A DNA stretch of 64,000 nt from Plantactinospora sp. KBS50 (GCF_002285795.1 NZ_CP022961.1:2856001-2920000), one strand, 5' to 3'; positions 26,160 through 34,411 are shown, numbered from the stretch's first letter. Program-made: numbers and translations. Notes: a model not told the origin generated them from the letters alone.

Positions 26160-26645
26160 GTGGAGGGCATCACCGAGCTCCTGGGGCGGGCGGCGCGGGC
26201 GTTCGAGTTGATCGGCGCCGGCGTACTCGTGCTCGGTCTGGTCTGGTCGGCGGTGGCGGCCGGTCGTGCCTGGCGCAACCGCGGCGGCCGGGCCGGCTAC
26301 CGGACGTTGCGGCAGACCTTCGGTGGCGTCCTGCTGCTCGGCCTTGAGGTGCTGGTCGCCGCCGACCTCATCCGGACCGTCGGGGTGTCGCCGAGCCTGG
26401 CCAACGTGGCCGGCCTGGGCCTGATCGTGTTGATCAGGACCTTCCTCAGCTTCTCCCTGGAGATCGAGATCGAGGGGGTGGCGCCGTGGCGGCGCGCCCT
26501 GGTCACCGGCCCGGAGGCGATGGCCCGGGCCGCCCGCGGCCGACCCGAGTCCGCCCGACCCGAGTCCACCCGACACGATCCCGACGGGCACGATCCCGAC
26601 GGGCACGATCCCGCCCCTCCCGGCGCCGGCACGGGCCAGGGCTGA
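26160..26645 (+). CDS. DUF1622 family membrane protein
   Basis: The protein (161 residues from the GTG at 26160) matches DUF1622: FELIGAGVLVLGLVWSAVAAG, then TFGGVLLLGLEVLVAADLIRTV, and LANVAGLGLIVLIRTFLSFSLEIEIEG. It has three predicted membrane helices and no known biochemical role. An ATG at 26118 would add 14 residues. I prefer the GTG because family members begin just before ITELLGRAARAFELIG, but no good ribosome binding site precedes either codon, so a leaderless message is possible. The C-terminal tail is polar with repeated DPDGH units and looks unstructured. Confidence 0.7.
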   Translation: MEGITELLGRAARAFELIGAGVLVLGLVWSAVAAGRAWRNRGGRAGYRTLRQTFGGVLLLGLEVLVAADLIRTVGVSPSLANVAGLGLIVLIRTFLSFSLEIEIEGVAPWRRALVTGPEAMARAARGRPESARPESTRHDPDGHDPDGHDPAPPGAGTGQG

Positions 26646-26713
26646 GCGCCCACGACCGCCCGGCGACGACGTACCGTGCGCCCGCCCGCTCGACGGCGGC
26701 CCGGCGCGTTCGA

Positions 26714-27328
26714 CTACGACGACGACGGCGGGTTCGAGGGTCTGGCCTTCTGTGGATAGATCGTCTCGTGCCGGGCCAGCATGGCGACGTACTCGACGAT
26801 CTTCCGCTCGCGGGTCTGGGCCCGCTTGACGGCGTTGAGGCGGTGGACGATCGCGAACCGGTTGGTCCTGGTGAGCACGTCGAACATGGCCTGGGCGGCG
26901 GGATCGGCGGCGATGGCGGCGAGGAGGTCGGCGGGTGCCTCGACCTGCGAGGGTGGGGCGTAGGCGGCGGCCCATCGCCCGTCGGCCTTCGCGGCGTCCA
27001 CGGCGGCGCGGCCCGGGGGCAGCATGCGTCCCTGCGCCTCCAGCCGGGCCACGTGCGCGACGTTGCGTTGCGACCAGGAACTGCGGGAACGGCGCGGGGT
27101 GAACCGGATCCAGGACGTCTCCTGGTCCCGCCTGCGGGCCTGCCCGTCGATCCAGCCGAAGCACAGGCCCTCGTCGACCGCCTGCTGCCAGGTCAGCGTG
27201 GTGACGGTGCCACCCTTTCTGGTCAGGGCGAGCCAGACGCCGGGCGAGCTGTCGTGGTTGGCCGACAACCACGTACGCAGCGCCGCGGCGTCCGCGACGA
27301 TCAACTCATCCAGTTCGGCGCTGACCAT
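26714..27328 (-). CDS. YdeI/OmpD-associated family protein
   Basis: The 204-residue protein matches the YdeI/OmpD-associated family: SPGVWLALTRKGG near residue 28, TWQQAVDEGLCFGWIDGQARRRD near 47, SWIRFTPRRSRSSWSQRN near 71, and a C-terminal helical domain with VLTRTNRFAIVHRLNAVKRAQTRERKI. Members are annotated as having a role in envelope stress or bacteriocin resistance in enterobacteria, but the biochemical function is not established. It stands alone, convergent with the DUF1622 gene and divergent from the alpha/beta hydrolase operon. Confidence 0.85.
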   Translation of the reverse strand: MVSAELDELIVADAAALRTWLSANHDSSPGVWLALTRKGGTVTTLTWQQAVDEGLCFGWIDGQARRRDQETSWIRFTPRRSRSSWSQRNVAHVARLEAQGRMLPPGRAAVDAAKADGRWAAAYAPPSQVEAPADLLAAIAADPAAQAMFDVLTRTNRFAIVHRLNAVKRAQTRERKIVEYVAMLARHETIYPQKARPSNPPSSS

Positions 27329-27386
27329 GGTGGGCAGGCTATCGCTACGCCGTGGCGGCGACCGTCCGGTCCGCGGCGGGCCTTCC

Positions 27387-27415
27387 TTGACACCGCCGGC
27401 TAATCGGATTAGCTT
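27387..27415 (+). promoter_or_regulatory. Sigma-70-type promoter for the hydrolase-TetR operon
   Basis: TTGACA (27387-27392) is followed after 17 bases by TAGCTT (27410-27415), a near-consensus housekeeping promoter. The -10 element overlaps the TetR-type operators at 27399-27433, so repression by occlusion is expected. Confidence 0.7.
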
Positions 27416-27433
27416 TTAGCTAATCACGTTAGC
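27399..27433. promoter_or_regulatory. Paired TetR-type operators (GCTAATC dyads)
   Basis: GCTAATC-G-GATTAGC (27399-27413) is a perfect dyad. A second, imperfect copy with GCTAA and TTAGC ends lies at 27419-27433. The centres are 20 bases apart, about two helical turns, placing two dimers on the same DNA face across the promoter. The TetR gene in the same operon (28268) is the likely repressor. Confidence 0.75.
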
Positions 27434-27447
27434 TATGGAGGCTGGAG

Positions 27448-28275
27448 ATGACCGAGTTCCTGAACGTCGACGGCGGCACCATCGCCTACCAGGTGTCCGG
27501 CGCCGGACCGCTGATGGTGCTCGTCCATGGGATCGGCCAGAGCCGGGATGCCTACCGGTTCGTGGTGCCGGACCTGGTGGCGGCCGGACATCGGGTCGCG
27601 ACGGTGGACCTGCGCGGCAGCGGCGAGTCGAGCGCGACCTGGCCGTCCTACACGCGCACCGACATCGCCGACGACCTGATCGCACTGATCGAGCACCTCG
27701 GCGGCCCGGCGGTGCTGGTCGGCCACTCGATCTCGGGCGGTGCCGCGACGATCGTGGCGGCCAAGGCGCCCTCGCTCGTGACCGCCGTGGTCGAGCTGGC
27801 GCCCTTCACCCGCAAGGTGGAGTACGCGCTGGGCGATCTGCGCAGGTCCCGCTACCGCAGGGGAGCGTTGGCCATCTCCGCCGTCGCGCTGTTCGGCAGC
27901 AGGCGGCAGTGGCGGAGGTACCTGGAGATCGCCACCCCGGACCCTCGGCCGGCCGACTGGGCGGCGAGCCTCGATCGCACCGAGGCCATGCTGCGCGAGC
28001 CGGGCCGGATGAAGGCACTGCGCAAGCAGATGAACAGCGCCGCCGACGCGGGCGCCCAACTGGGCAACGTGCACCGCCCGGTGCTGGTCGTGATGGGGAC
28101 GCTCGACCCCGACTGGGGCGATCCGCTGGCCGAGGGCGAGGCCGTGGTGGCCGCACTGCCGGCCGGTGTCGGACGCCTCGAAGTGATCCCGGGAGCGGGC
28201 CACTACCCGCAGGTCCAGTTCCCGGCCAAGGTGGTCGGTCTCATCCTGTCGTTCCTGGCGTCCGTCCGTGCCTAG
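27448..28275 (+). CDS. Alpha/beta hydrolase
   Basis: The 275-residue hydrolase has the oxyanion region VLVHGIGQSRDAY near residue 25, the nucleophile elbow VGHSISGG near 92 (GHSIS, serine nucleophile), the acid in VVMGTLDPDWGD near 215 and the histidine in IPGAGHYPQVQFP near 250. It is a soluble hydrolase of unknown substrate. The ATG at 27448 follows a purine-rich site in a control region bearing two TetR-type operators. Its stop overlaps the TetR gene by eight bases. The substrate may be the molecule sensed by the TetR protein. Confidence 0.88.
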   Translation: MTEFLNVDGGTIAYQVSGAGPLMVLVHGIGQSRDAYRFVVPDLVAAGHRVATVDLRGSGESSATWPSYTRTDIADDLIALIEHLGGPAVLVGHSISGGAATIVAAKAPSLVTAVVELAPFTRKVEYALGDLRRSRYRRGALAISAVALFGSRRQWRRYLEIATPDPRPADWAASLDRTEAMLREPGRMKALRKQMNSAADAGAQLGNVHRPVLVVMGTLDPDWGDPLAEGEAVVAALPAGVGRLEVIPGAGHYPQVQFPAKVVGLILSFLASVRA

Positions 28276-28876
28276 GGCCGGGCTCAACCTGGCCGCGGTC
28301 GTCGCGGCCGGCGCGGACCTCGCCGACGAGGTCGGCCTCCCCGGCCTGACCATGGGCCTGCTGGCCGAGCGGCTCGGCGTGCGCACCCCCTCGCTGTACA
28401 AGCACGTCGAGTCGCTGGAGGCGGTCCAGCGGGGCATCGGTCTGCAGGCCACCCGGGACATCGGCGCCGTCCTGGCCCGCGCGGCCGTGGGCCGATCCGG
28501 TCCGGACGCGGTACGCGCGATAACCGACGCCTATCGGCGGTGGGTCCTGGATCACCCCGGCCGCTACGCCGCCACCGTCCGCGCGCCGGATCCGGACGAC
28601 GCGGAGTACCTGGCCGTGGGCGACGAAGCCGTGCGGATCCTGTTCGACGCGGTCGCCGGATTCGAACTGACCGGCGAGCGGGCCATCGACGCGGTCCGCG
28701 CACTGCGCACCATCATCCACGGCTTCGTCGGCCTCGAAATCGGCGGCGCCTTCCAGTTGCAGCGCGACCCCGCCGACAGCTACCGGTTCCTCGTCGACAC
28801 CGTCATCGCCGGCCTGCGGGCCGAAACCCCCGACGCGCCCGAGAGCGCGTCGCCGCACACCAGGGTCGGAACATGA
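28268..28876 (+). CDS. TetR-family transcriptional repressor
   Basis: The 202-residue protein starts at a GTG overlapping the hydrolase stop. The helix-turn-helix reads LTMGLLAERLGVRTPSLYKHVESLEAV (residues 28-54). The C-terminal ligand-binding domain contains WVLDHPGRYAATVRAPDPDD and LRTIIHGFVGLEIGGAFQLQRD, typical of the WHG-type TetR subgroup. It probably controls its own operon through the sites at 27399-27433 and releases DNA on binding a small ligand, which is family inference. Confidence 0.9.
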   Translation: MPRAGLNLAAVVAAGADLADEVGLPGLTMGLLAERLGVRTPSLYKHVESLEAVQRGIGLQATRDIGAVLARAAVGRSGPDAVRAITDAYRRWVLDHPGRYAATVRAPDPDDAEYLAVGDEAVRILFDAVAGFELTGERAIDAVRALRTIIHGFVGLEIGGAFQLQRDPADSYRFLVDTVIAGLRAETPDAPESASPHTRVGT

Positions 28877-29241
28877 TCCAGGCAGCCGACTCACCGAACC
28901 GTTCCACCGTCGGCTCCGGGATACGGTTCCTGACCGAGCTGATCGGCTGGACGGCGACCGGGTGGGCGCTGTACCGGGTCAACTGGGCCGTCGCGCTCCT
29001 GGCCCTGGCCGTGCTGATCGGACTGCCTGCCATCTTCGGGACGCCCGGCGACCGCCCGTTCGATCCGCCGGTCGCGATTCCCGGCGCGGCGATGATCGTG
29101 CTCGCATTCCTCGAAATCGCCGCGGCGGCCGTAGCGCCGTGGTTCGCGTGGCCCACATGGGCCGCGATCGTCTCGACCGCGCTGGCCGCAACGGCGATAT
29201 GGCTTGAGCAACCCCGATGGCGCTGGCTACTGCGGCACTGA
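28873..29241 (+). CDS. YrdB/DUF2568 family membrane protein
   Basis: The 122-residue protein has four predicted membrane segments: FLTELIGWTATGWALYRV, VALLALAVLIGLPAIFGTP, MIVLAFLEIAAAAVAPWFAW and AAIVSTALAATAIWL. The FGTPGD motif after the second segment is characteristic of the DUF2568 (YrdB) family, whose function is unknown. ATG at 28873 overlaps the TetR stop (ATGA), making it the third gene of the hydrolase-TetR operon. Confidence 0.75.
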   Translation: MIQAADSPNRSTVGSGIRFLTELIGWTATGWALYRVNWAVALLALAVLIGLPAIFGTPGDRPFDPPVAIPGAAMIVLAFLEIAAAAVAPWFAWPTWAAIVSTALAATAIWLEQPRWRWLLRH

Positions 29242-29407
29242 AGATCCTCGCAGGACCGTGTGGGTCGAGGAGGCTGCGCACGCAGGAGCCATCCGCAGAG
29301 CGCGGCCCGCCGCTCACGCGGCCGTACACCTGGCGGCCGGGAGGTGAACCGGGTGAGCTGCTGCCGTGCGGCGGAAGTCAGCGTGCGGTCGGGCTCAAAC
29401 AACTGGC

Positions 29408-29845
29408 ATGCTCTGCCTCGTGCTCAGGCAGTTGGATGATGGCGTCGAGATTTCTGCCGAACCGGGCCGGGGATCCGTACGCCTGCATTGTCCCCACAGA
29501 CCCTGGGATGACCTGGTACTCGATCTCCGGTGTGAGCTGGACGATGTCGGCGTAGACGCGGTGACCTCGGTTCGGACCCTCGACGGTGACGGGATCGTGG
29601 CCTGGGCGGACTCGCTGGCCGAGTCGTTCCACGGCTGGGATGGCGTGCGTACCTGGCAGTCACTCGAACGGGACCTTCGTATCGACGCCACCCACGACGG
29701 ACGCGGTCACGTCAGTCTCCGCTTCGTCATCCGGGGTCCCCAGGGCTACGAACCAGGAGCGTGGGAAGCGTCCGTCGTGGTGACCCTCGACAGCGGCGAG
29801 GACATGCGACGTCTCGTCGCCGAACTTGCCGAGTTGGTCTCGTAG
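29408..29845 (+). CDS. DUF6228-like protein of unknown function
   Basis: The 145-residue acidic, soluble protein resembles the DUF6228 group: VRLHCPHRPWDDLVLDLRCELDD, FHGWDGVRTWQSLERDLRIDATHDGRGHVSLRFVIRG and a final VVVTLDSGEDMRRLVAELAEL. Such proteins sit singly in actinobacterial genomes and have no known role; immunity-like function has been suggested for similar small folds but nothing here proves it. The ATG at 29408 is chosen because homologous-looking sequence starts soon after it. Base composition is slightly lower in G+C than its neighbours. Confidence 0.6.
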   Translation: MLCLVLRQLDDGVEISAEPGRGSVRLHCPHRPWDDLVLDLRCELDDVGVDAVTSVRTLDGDGIVAWADSLAESFHGWDGVRTWQSLERDLRIDATHDGRGHVSLRFVIRGPQGYEPGAWEASVVVTLDSGEDMRRLVAELAELVS

Positions 29846-29884
29846 AGTGCTTGGGCCAGAAGCACCGGCGCCGCCACTTCCGAG

Positions 29885-30265
29885 TCAGAACGACACGACG
29901 ATGCCGACCATCGGGGGACGGCGTAGCCGCAGCAGGCGAGCCAACCAGTTCCCCGCCCGTGACGTGACGTACCGGCGGGCCAACAGTTGCCGGGCCTGCG
30001 CCGTCCCGTCGTCGTCCAGCAACCGTGCCGTTCCCGTCACGCTCGGCGCACCCGGCGCCACCGTCCCGCGGAAGGAACACGGCTGCACACGCACCTGCGG
30101 GTTGTTCCGGATCCGCTTGACCTTGCCCGAGCCCGCTTCGGTCACGATCCAGAGCTCAGCATCTCGCGGTACATGCCAGACCGGCGTGGCCACCGGGGTG
30201 CCGTCCTTGCGACAGGTGGTCAGGCTGACGTACCGGCTATGGGCGATCTCGTCGGGCACGGTCAT
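29885..30265 (-). CDS. PPOX-class F420-dependent oxidoreductase-like protein
   Basis: The 126-residue protein has the split-barrel flavin/F420-binding fold. It begins DEIAHSRYVSLTTCRKDGTPVATPVWHVP, then LWIVTEAGSGKVKRIRNNPQVRVQPCSFRG and ends in a short Arg-rich tail. These match the PPOX-class F420-dependent subgroup, which reduces small molecules with deazaflavin. The ATG at 30265 is used because the family starts there; longer readings upstream are low-complexity. It is monocistronic and converges on the DUF6228-like gene. Confidence 0.85.
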   Translation of the reverse strand: MTVPDEIAHSRYVSLTTCRKDGTPVATPVWHVPRDAELWIVTEAGSGKVKRIRNNPQVRVQPCSFRGTVAPGAPSVTGTARLLDDDGTAQARQLLARRYVTSRAGNWLARLLRLRRPPMVGIVVSF

Positions 30266-30876
30266 CGTGCCAGCGTACCGAGCCGTGCCCAGGCTCGCGC
30301 CCGCAAGGTCGCCTCCTCGTACGTCTCCGGTGGTCGACGACTTCGTGCCGGCCGACCGGGCCACGCGCTGTCCCGCACGGTGGTCTCGACGCTCCCGCCA
30401 TCGCCTCACCGCAGGGGTGCTCGTTTCGCGGTAGTGCTGGATGATGAGGTGCCCGCCGATGGCCTCGACGTTGACGCCGCCGCGGACGCCGTCCTGGACA
30501 AATGTCCCCGCCTCCCAATTGCGCCGACTCCGAGAGGAAGGACAGCAAGGGGTGGTACCGGGGTCGCGGAAGAAGAGCGCCCTCGATCATCCGGCGCTGT
30601 TCGGCTGGTCGATCCATCGGCGCGCCACCGCGAGGTCCGTGTCGGCCAGTCCCGCAGAGGGATCGACGCGGCCCGTCCGTGGCATCCGGCCACGGAGCCT
30701 CCGCGGAAACACGTTGGCGGATCACAGCGGCCGCTGCTAATTTTCGGGAGGCCGTGCGAGAGACCGAGGAGGTGGTACCCGTGCACGTTTCGACATGGGT
30801 GCTCCCCTCTGGGGTCACGGTCGGGCGGTAGGTCGTCCGGGAGCGCCGTTCACGAGCCCTCCCGAAAGGCACGACC
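30266..30876. other. 611-base stretch without a recognisable gene
   Basis: All frames here read as Arg/Pro-rich sequence with no family motif. A short minus-strand stretch around 30440-30500 reads like a protein strand (NVEAIGGHLIIQHY) but has no intact start, length or neighbouring coding signal, so it may be a decayed gene remnant. The end of the region (about 30750-30876) must contain the promoter and ribosome binding site (GAAAGG) of the hydrolase gene at 30877. Confidence 0.4.
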
Positions 30877-31611
30877 ATGCGGTTCACTACTGAACAGCGC
30901 CTCGATGGCGGCGTCCTCGAACGCGAATTCACCCTCGGCGACATCCCCGGCATCCTGTGGACGCCCGCATCCGCATCCGCACCGGTCCCGCTGATCCTGC
31001 TCGGCCATCCCCCGCTCGGACTGCGCAAGATGTACCCCCGTCTGGTGGCGCGCGCCCGGCGCTGCGCGGCGGATGGCTTCGCCGCGGCCACCATCGAGCT
31101 CCCCGGCAACGGTGACCGGCCCCGTTGGGTCGCAGCCGAGCAGGCCCGCGCCGACCTGCGCCGGGCGCGGGAGGCCGGCGAGCCGGTCAGCGACGAGATC
31201 ATCGACGCACTCGTCCTCCCGCTCGTCGACAAGGCGGTCCCGGAATTGCAGGCGGCCCTGGACGCCCTCCTGTCGCTGCCCGAGATCGGCGGCCCGGCCG
31301 GGTACTCGGGGGGAGTGATCTCCGTCGGCATTCGACTCGCGGTGGTCGAGCCGCGAATCGTGGCCGCCGGCTTCTTCGCCGGAAGTTTCGTGCCTCGCGC
31401 CATGTTCGAGGAGGCCCGCCAGGTCACCATTCCGCTGCATGTCCTGCTGCAGTGGGATGACGAAGGGAACGACCGGCAGGCGGCACTGGACCTGTTCGAC
31501 GCCTTCGGCTCCAGGGAGAAGACGCTGCACGCCAACATGGGCGGACACACCGGTGTCCCGCAGTTCGCGGGGGAGGACGCGGCCGGGTTCTTCGCCCGGC
31601 ATCTGCGCTAG
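30877..31611 (+). CDS. Alpha/beta hydrolase (dienelactone hydrolase-like)
   Basis: The 244-residue protein has the order of an alpha/beta hydrolase: PLILLGHPPLGLRKMYPRL near residue 36 for the oxyanion loop, a strand and helix ending VISVGIRLAVVEPR near 145 for the nucleophile, then LHVLLQWDDEGNDRQAALDLFDAF with the acid and HANMGGHTGVP with the histidine. The usual GxSxG elbow appears as VISVG, so one glycine is replaced while the serine remains. The substrate is unknown. Its TAG stop overlaps the stop of the convergent gene through a shared CTAG. Confidence 0.75.
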   Translation: MRFTTEQRLDGGVLEREFTLGDIPGILWTPASASAPVPLILLGHPPLGLRKMYPRLVARARRCAADGFAAATIELPGNGDRPRWVAAEQARADLRRAREAGEPVSDEIIDALVLPLVDKAVPELQAALDALLSLPEIGGPAGYSGGVISVGIRLAVVEPRIVAAGFFAGSFVPRAMFEEARQVTIPLHVLLQWDDEGNDRQAALDLFDAFGSREKTLHANMGGHTGVPQFAGEDAAGFFARHLR

Positions 31612-32219
31612 ATGCGGGCGCTCACCGTCTCGACGCCGTCGCCGGCGACGTCTGCAAGGTAGGTACGCCGGCCCGCGAGAATCATCACCAACGCTTCCGT
31701 CCTTCCCCGGACAACCGGACCGTCACCACTGCGGAACGGCCCGTCGATCGCCTCCCACCGCAGGCCTTTGGCCACGTTGCGGCTGTTGACGGCGAAGTTC
31801 TTGGAGACGAAGAACCTGGCCACGGTGGTGGCCTGCTCGACCGATGGCCCAGCATCTAGTTCGAGCGCGCGGCGGATGTCCTGGCCATGCACGACGATCT
31901 CGCCCAGCCATGCGGCGGGGTCTCCCAGAGGCGAGGTGGTGGCAGGGATGGCTGCCCGGAACTTTGCAAGCGTTTCAGCGGGCGTCGCACCGAGCTGCTC
32001 GTTCAGGCGGCGCCGGTTGTGCACGTCCGCGCGGAACCCGGCCGCGACCATACTGCGGATCCACCGCAACGGAGTCATGCGCGCGGCCGAGGTCAGATGC
32101 GCCAGCGTCTCCTCGACGGTCCAGGATTCGCAGAGCGACGGGGCGGCCCACTGTGCCTCGGTCAGGTCGGCAAGATCGTCGGCCAGCTTCTTGCGGGCGG
32201 CGAATATCTGGTCGGTCAT
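31608..32219 (-). CDS. Maleylpyruvate isomerase family mycothiol-dependent protein (DinB-like)
   Basis: The 203-residue protein begins with a four-helix DinB/MDMPI fold: LADDLADLTEAQWAAPSLCESWTVEETLAHLT (residues 12-43) contains the conserved W-x-V-x-x-x-x-x-H segment that supplies a metal ligand. WLGEIVVHGQDIRRAL near 104 contributes the second histidine region. A C-terminal SCP2-like domain follows. Such proteins use mycothiol in isomerase or transferase reactions in actinobacteria. The ATG at 32219 is preferred; another at 32252 would add 11 residues. Confidence 0.82.
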   Translation of the reverse strand: MTDQIFAARKKLADDLADLTEAQWAAPSLCESWTVEETLAHLTSAARMTPLRWIRSMVAAGFRADVHNRRRLNEQLGATPAETLAKFRAAIPATTSPLGDPAAWLGEIVVHGQDIRRALELDAGPSVEQATTVARFFVSKNFAVNSRNVAKGLRWEAIDGPFRSGDGPVVRGRTEALVMILAGRRTYLADVAGDGVETVSARI

Positions 32220-32354
32220 GTGAGTTGGACCGACGGAGTCGGCGGAATTCATCGCTCGCGGACACCGCAGCACTCGCGGTGGAGAACGCCCTCGCCGACG
32301 CCTACACGCCCGACGAGCGGGACCAGCTGCGCGGGCTGCCGGTAGGATGGCGCG

Positions 32355-32705
32355 GTGGCCAGCGTGCATGACGTCCGAGCCGCAGCCCTCGAACTGCCGC
32401 GCAGCGAGGAGCACCTGATCCGGGACAGGATCAAGTTTCGGGTCGGCCGCATTGTCTACGTGGCACTGTCGCGGGACGAGACGATCATCGGGTTCGCCTT
32501 CCCGAAGGTGGAGCGCGATGCCCTGGTCGCGTCGGATCCGGCGAAGTTCCTGCCACCGGAGAAGGTGGACGAGCGTTTCCAGTGGGTGCAGGCCCGGATG
32601 GCCGCCCTCGAGGTTCCCGAGCTGCGCGAGATCGTCTTCGACGCGTGGTGCATGGTCGTGCCCAAGCGGCTGGCCGCTGAGCAGGAGAGGCTCCGGAGCA
32701 GATGA
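32355..32705 (+). CDS. MmcQ/YjbR family DNA-binding-like protein
   Basis: The 116-residue protein has the CyaY-like YjbR fold: VHDVRAAALELPRSEEHLIRDRIKFRVGRIVYVALS followed by FPKVERDALVASDPAKFLPPEKVDERFQWVQARM. The family is called DNA-binding from an early annotation but its role is not settled. The GTG at 32355 is used as start. The stop overlaps the next start (ATGA), so it is co-translated with the flavin-binding protein that follows. Confidence 0.85.
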   Translation: MASVHDVRAAALELPRSEEHLIRDRIKFRVGRIVYVALSRDETIIGFAFPKVERDALVASDPAKFLPPEKVDERFQWVQARMAALEVPELREIVFDAWCMVVPKRLAAEQERLRSR

Positions 32706-33355
32706 GCGAGTTGTCGGCCACGCCCCGCACGACGCTGCGGCGGGGCAAGGAGAAGGGCCGGGCGGCGCGCGAGGATCTCTTCGCCGTGCTGCGGGCGGCT
32801 TTCGTCTGCCACCTCGGCGTCACCGTAGACGGCGCCCCCATGGTCGTGCCCACCGTCTACGGCTTCGACGACGACCACCTCTACCTGCACGGTTCGGTCG
32901 CCAGCCGGTCGCTGTCCCGGCCCGAGGCGACGGTCTGCGTCACCGTGACCGTGGTGGACGGCGTGGTGCTGGCCCGGTCGATGTTCGAGCACTCGGTGAA
33001 CTACCGCAGCGCCATGATCTACGGGACGCCCCGGGTCCTCGCCGATCCGCAGGAGAAACTCGACGCCCTGCGCATCGTCAGCGAGCACGTCACCCCGGGC
33101 CAGTGGGACTATGCCCGCCGGCCCAGCCGCAAGGAGCTGGCCGCGACCACGATGCTGGCGGTCCCCCTCGCCGAGGCCTCGGTCAAGATGCGGGGTGGGC
33201 CGCCGGACGACGCGGATTCCCCCGACGCCGCGCTGGGCCTGTGGGCGGGCGAGCTGCCGCTGCGCACGGTGTGGCAGGAGCCCGTTCCCGACCCCGCGCT
33301 CACCCCGCCCGTCCCGCCACCCCCGCACGTACTCGAGCGGGTCAGAGCCGGGTGA
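32702..33355 (+). CDS. Pyridoxamine 5'-phosphate oxidase family protein (NimA-like flavin-nucleotide binding)
   Basis: The 217-residue split-barrel protein shows LRAAFVCHLGVTVDGAPMVVPTVYGFDDDHLYLHGS (about residues 29-64), ATVCVTVTVVDGVVLARSMFEHSVNYRSAMIYG (about 75-107), and a C-terminal RPSRKELAATTMLAVPLAEASVKMRGGPP. This pattern is typical of NimA-like FMN-binding proteins, which may reduce nitro groups or other small substrates. The ATG overlaps the stop of the YjbR gene. Its end overlaps the convergent gene by 14 bases. Confidence 0.85.
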   Translation: MSELSATPRTTLRRGKEKGRAAREDLFAVLRAAFVCHLGVTVDGAPMVVPTVYGFDDDHLYLHGSVASRSLSRPEATVCVTVTVVDGVVLARSMFEHSVNYRSAMIYGTPRVLADPQEKLDALRIVSEHVTPGQWDYARRPSRKELAATTMLAVPLAEASVKMRGGPPDDADSPDAALGLWAGELPLRTVWQEPVPDPALTPPVPPPPHVLERVRAG

Positions 33356-33794
33356 ACTCCATGATCCAGTTCAGTTCCCAGGTCTCGCCGCCGTCGGCCG
33401 AGAAGGACTGCTCCCAGCGCGCCGTCGCCGGGCCGATCCCGGACCAGACGAACCGCACCGTCACCGGCGTGCCGCCCTCGACGTCGTCGCCGTAGAACGT
33501 CCCGACGCCACCGGTGAAGGTGCCGACGATCGGCGGGAAGAGCCGGCCGCCGGCGTCGTGGGCCCAGTGCAGCGACCACGTCCCGGCCTCGGTGTCGTAG
33601 AGCCGCAAGGTCAGGCCGCGGCCCCGGTCCCCACCGAAGTCGATCTCGTCGACGTTGCCGGCGCCGCCGAACACCGGGATGACGGTCGAGGTCCCGGTGA
33701 ACTCCTCCCACTCGGTGCTGCCTACAAGCCTGCGCTTCAACCGCCGGTTGTGGACCGACCAGGTGCCGTGCAGGAAGCCGAAATCGTCGGACAC
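33342..33794 (-). CDS. DUF1579-like beta-barrel protein of unknown function
   Basis: The 150-residue protein has a repeated strand pattern typical of small lipocalin-like folds: FLHGTWSVHNRRLKRRLVGS, WEEFTGTSTVIPVFGGAGNVDEIDF, GLTLRLYDTEAGTWSLHWAHDAGGR and GGETWELNWIMEFTRL. It resembles DUF1579 proteins, which lack a known reaction. No signal peptide is present. It starts at a GTG (33794) and overlaps the NimA-like gene at its 3' end. Confidence 0.65.
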   Translation of the reverse strand: MSDDFGFLHGTWSVHNRRLKRRLVGSTEWEEFTGTSTVIPVFGGAGNVDEIDFGGDRGRGLTLRLYDTEAGTWSLHWAHDAGGRLFPPIVGTFTGGVGTFYGDDVEGGTPVTVRFVWSGIGPATARWEQSFSADGGETWELNWIMEFTRL

Positions 33795-33806
33795 GTCATC
33801 CCCTTG

Positions 33807-34411
33807 TCAGATGCCGAGCAGCCCGGTCGCGGCGGTCCGCGACGTGGCGAGAACGGATTTTGCCGCGCTGCCGCTGCCCCCGGCGAACGTGTAGAGCCCG
33901 GTGCCGGCGACCGGCCGCAACGCCAGCCGCTCGGAGGGATGATACGAGTCGACTGCCGCGGCACCGGTTGCCGGGCATGCACAACGGCGTCGTACTTGCG
34001 CGTGACGCCGTCGGTGAGGCACACGGCCGGATCGCCGGTCACCGCGACAGCGTGCCGCCGGTGCAGGGTCACACGGCCGTCGCGGGTGGACAGTGACCGC
34101 AGCACGGCGGTCCGCAGCGCGGCCGGCGAGTAGTAGCCCGCCCCGCGCTCGACGACGGCTGCGCAGCCGAACGGCAGGCCACGGAAGTGTGCGGGCGGGC
34201 TGGTCACCTCGATCGAGTCGGGAAGGCTCTGCCGCACGACGGCGATCGACTCGGCGGGAACCTCGTCCTCGGGCAGCAGGTAGACGGCACCGACCTCCCG
34301 GAAGCCGCTCCACTGCCGCAGCTGCTCGTCGCCGAACAGTTCGACCAGGGCGGCCACCGCGTCGGCCGTGGCGGCCGGGCCGCCCGGAGGCGCCGAGACC
34401 GGAGACGTCAG
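33807..34411 (-). CDS. Conserved-looking protein of unknown function, with an apparent frameshift and an unclear start
   Basis: Reading from a CTG at 34411 that overlaps the AzgA stop (CTGA), the first frame gives VAALVELFGDEQLRQWSGFREVGAVYLLPEDEVPAE, SPPAHFRGLPFGCAAVVERG, SLSTRDGRVTLHRRHAVAVTGDPAVCLTDGV and RKYDAVVHA. The second frame continues with VDSYHPSERLALRPVAGTGLYTF to the stop at 33807. Adding one C to the GCCCGG at 33973-33975 joins them into about 202 residues. I do not recognise the family. The start is uncertain: CTG is unusual, and a GTG inside VAALVEL is the alternative. Position suggests co-transcription with the purine permease. Confidence 0.5.

Noticed and set aside
30421-30510. 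Possible protein fragment NVEAIGGHLIIQHY on the minus strand
   Set aside because: No intact start, length or neighbouring coding signal; too short to call a gene or pseudogene.
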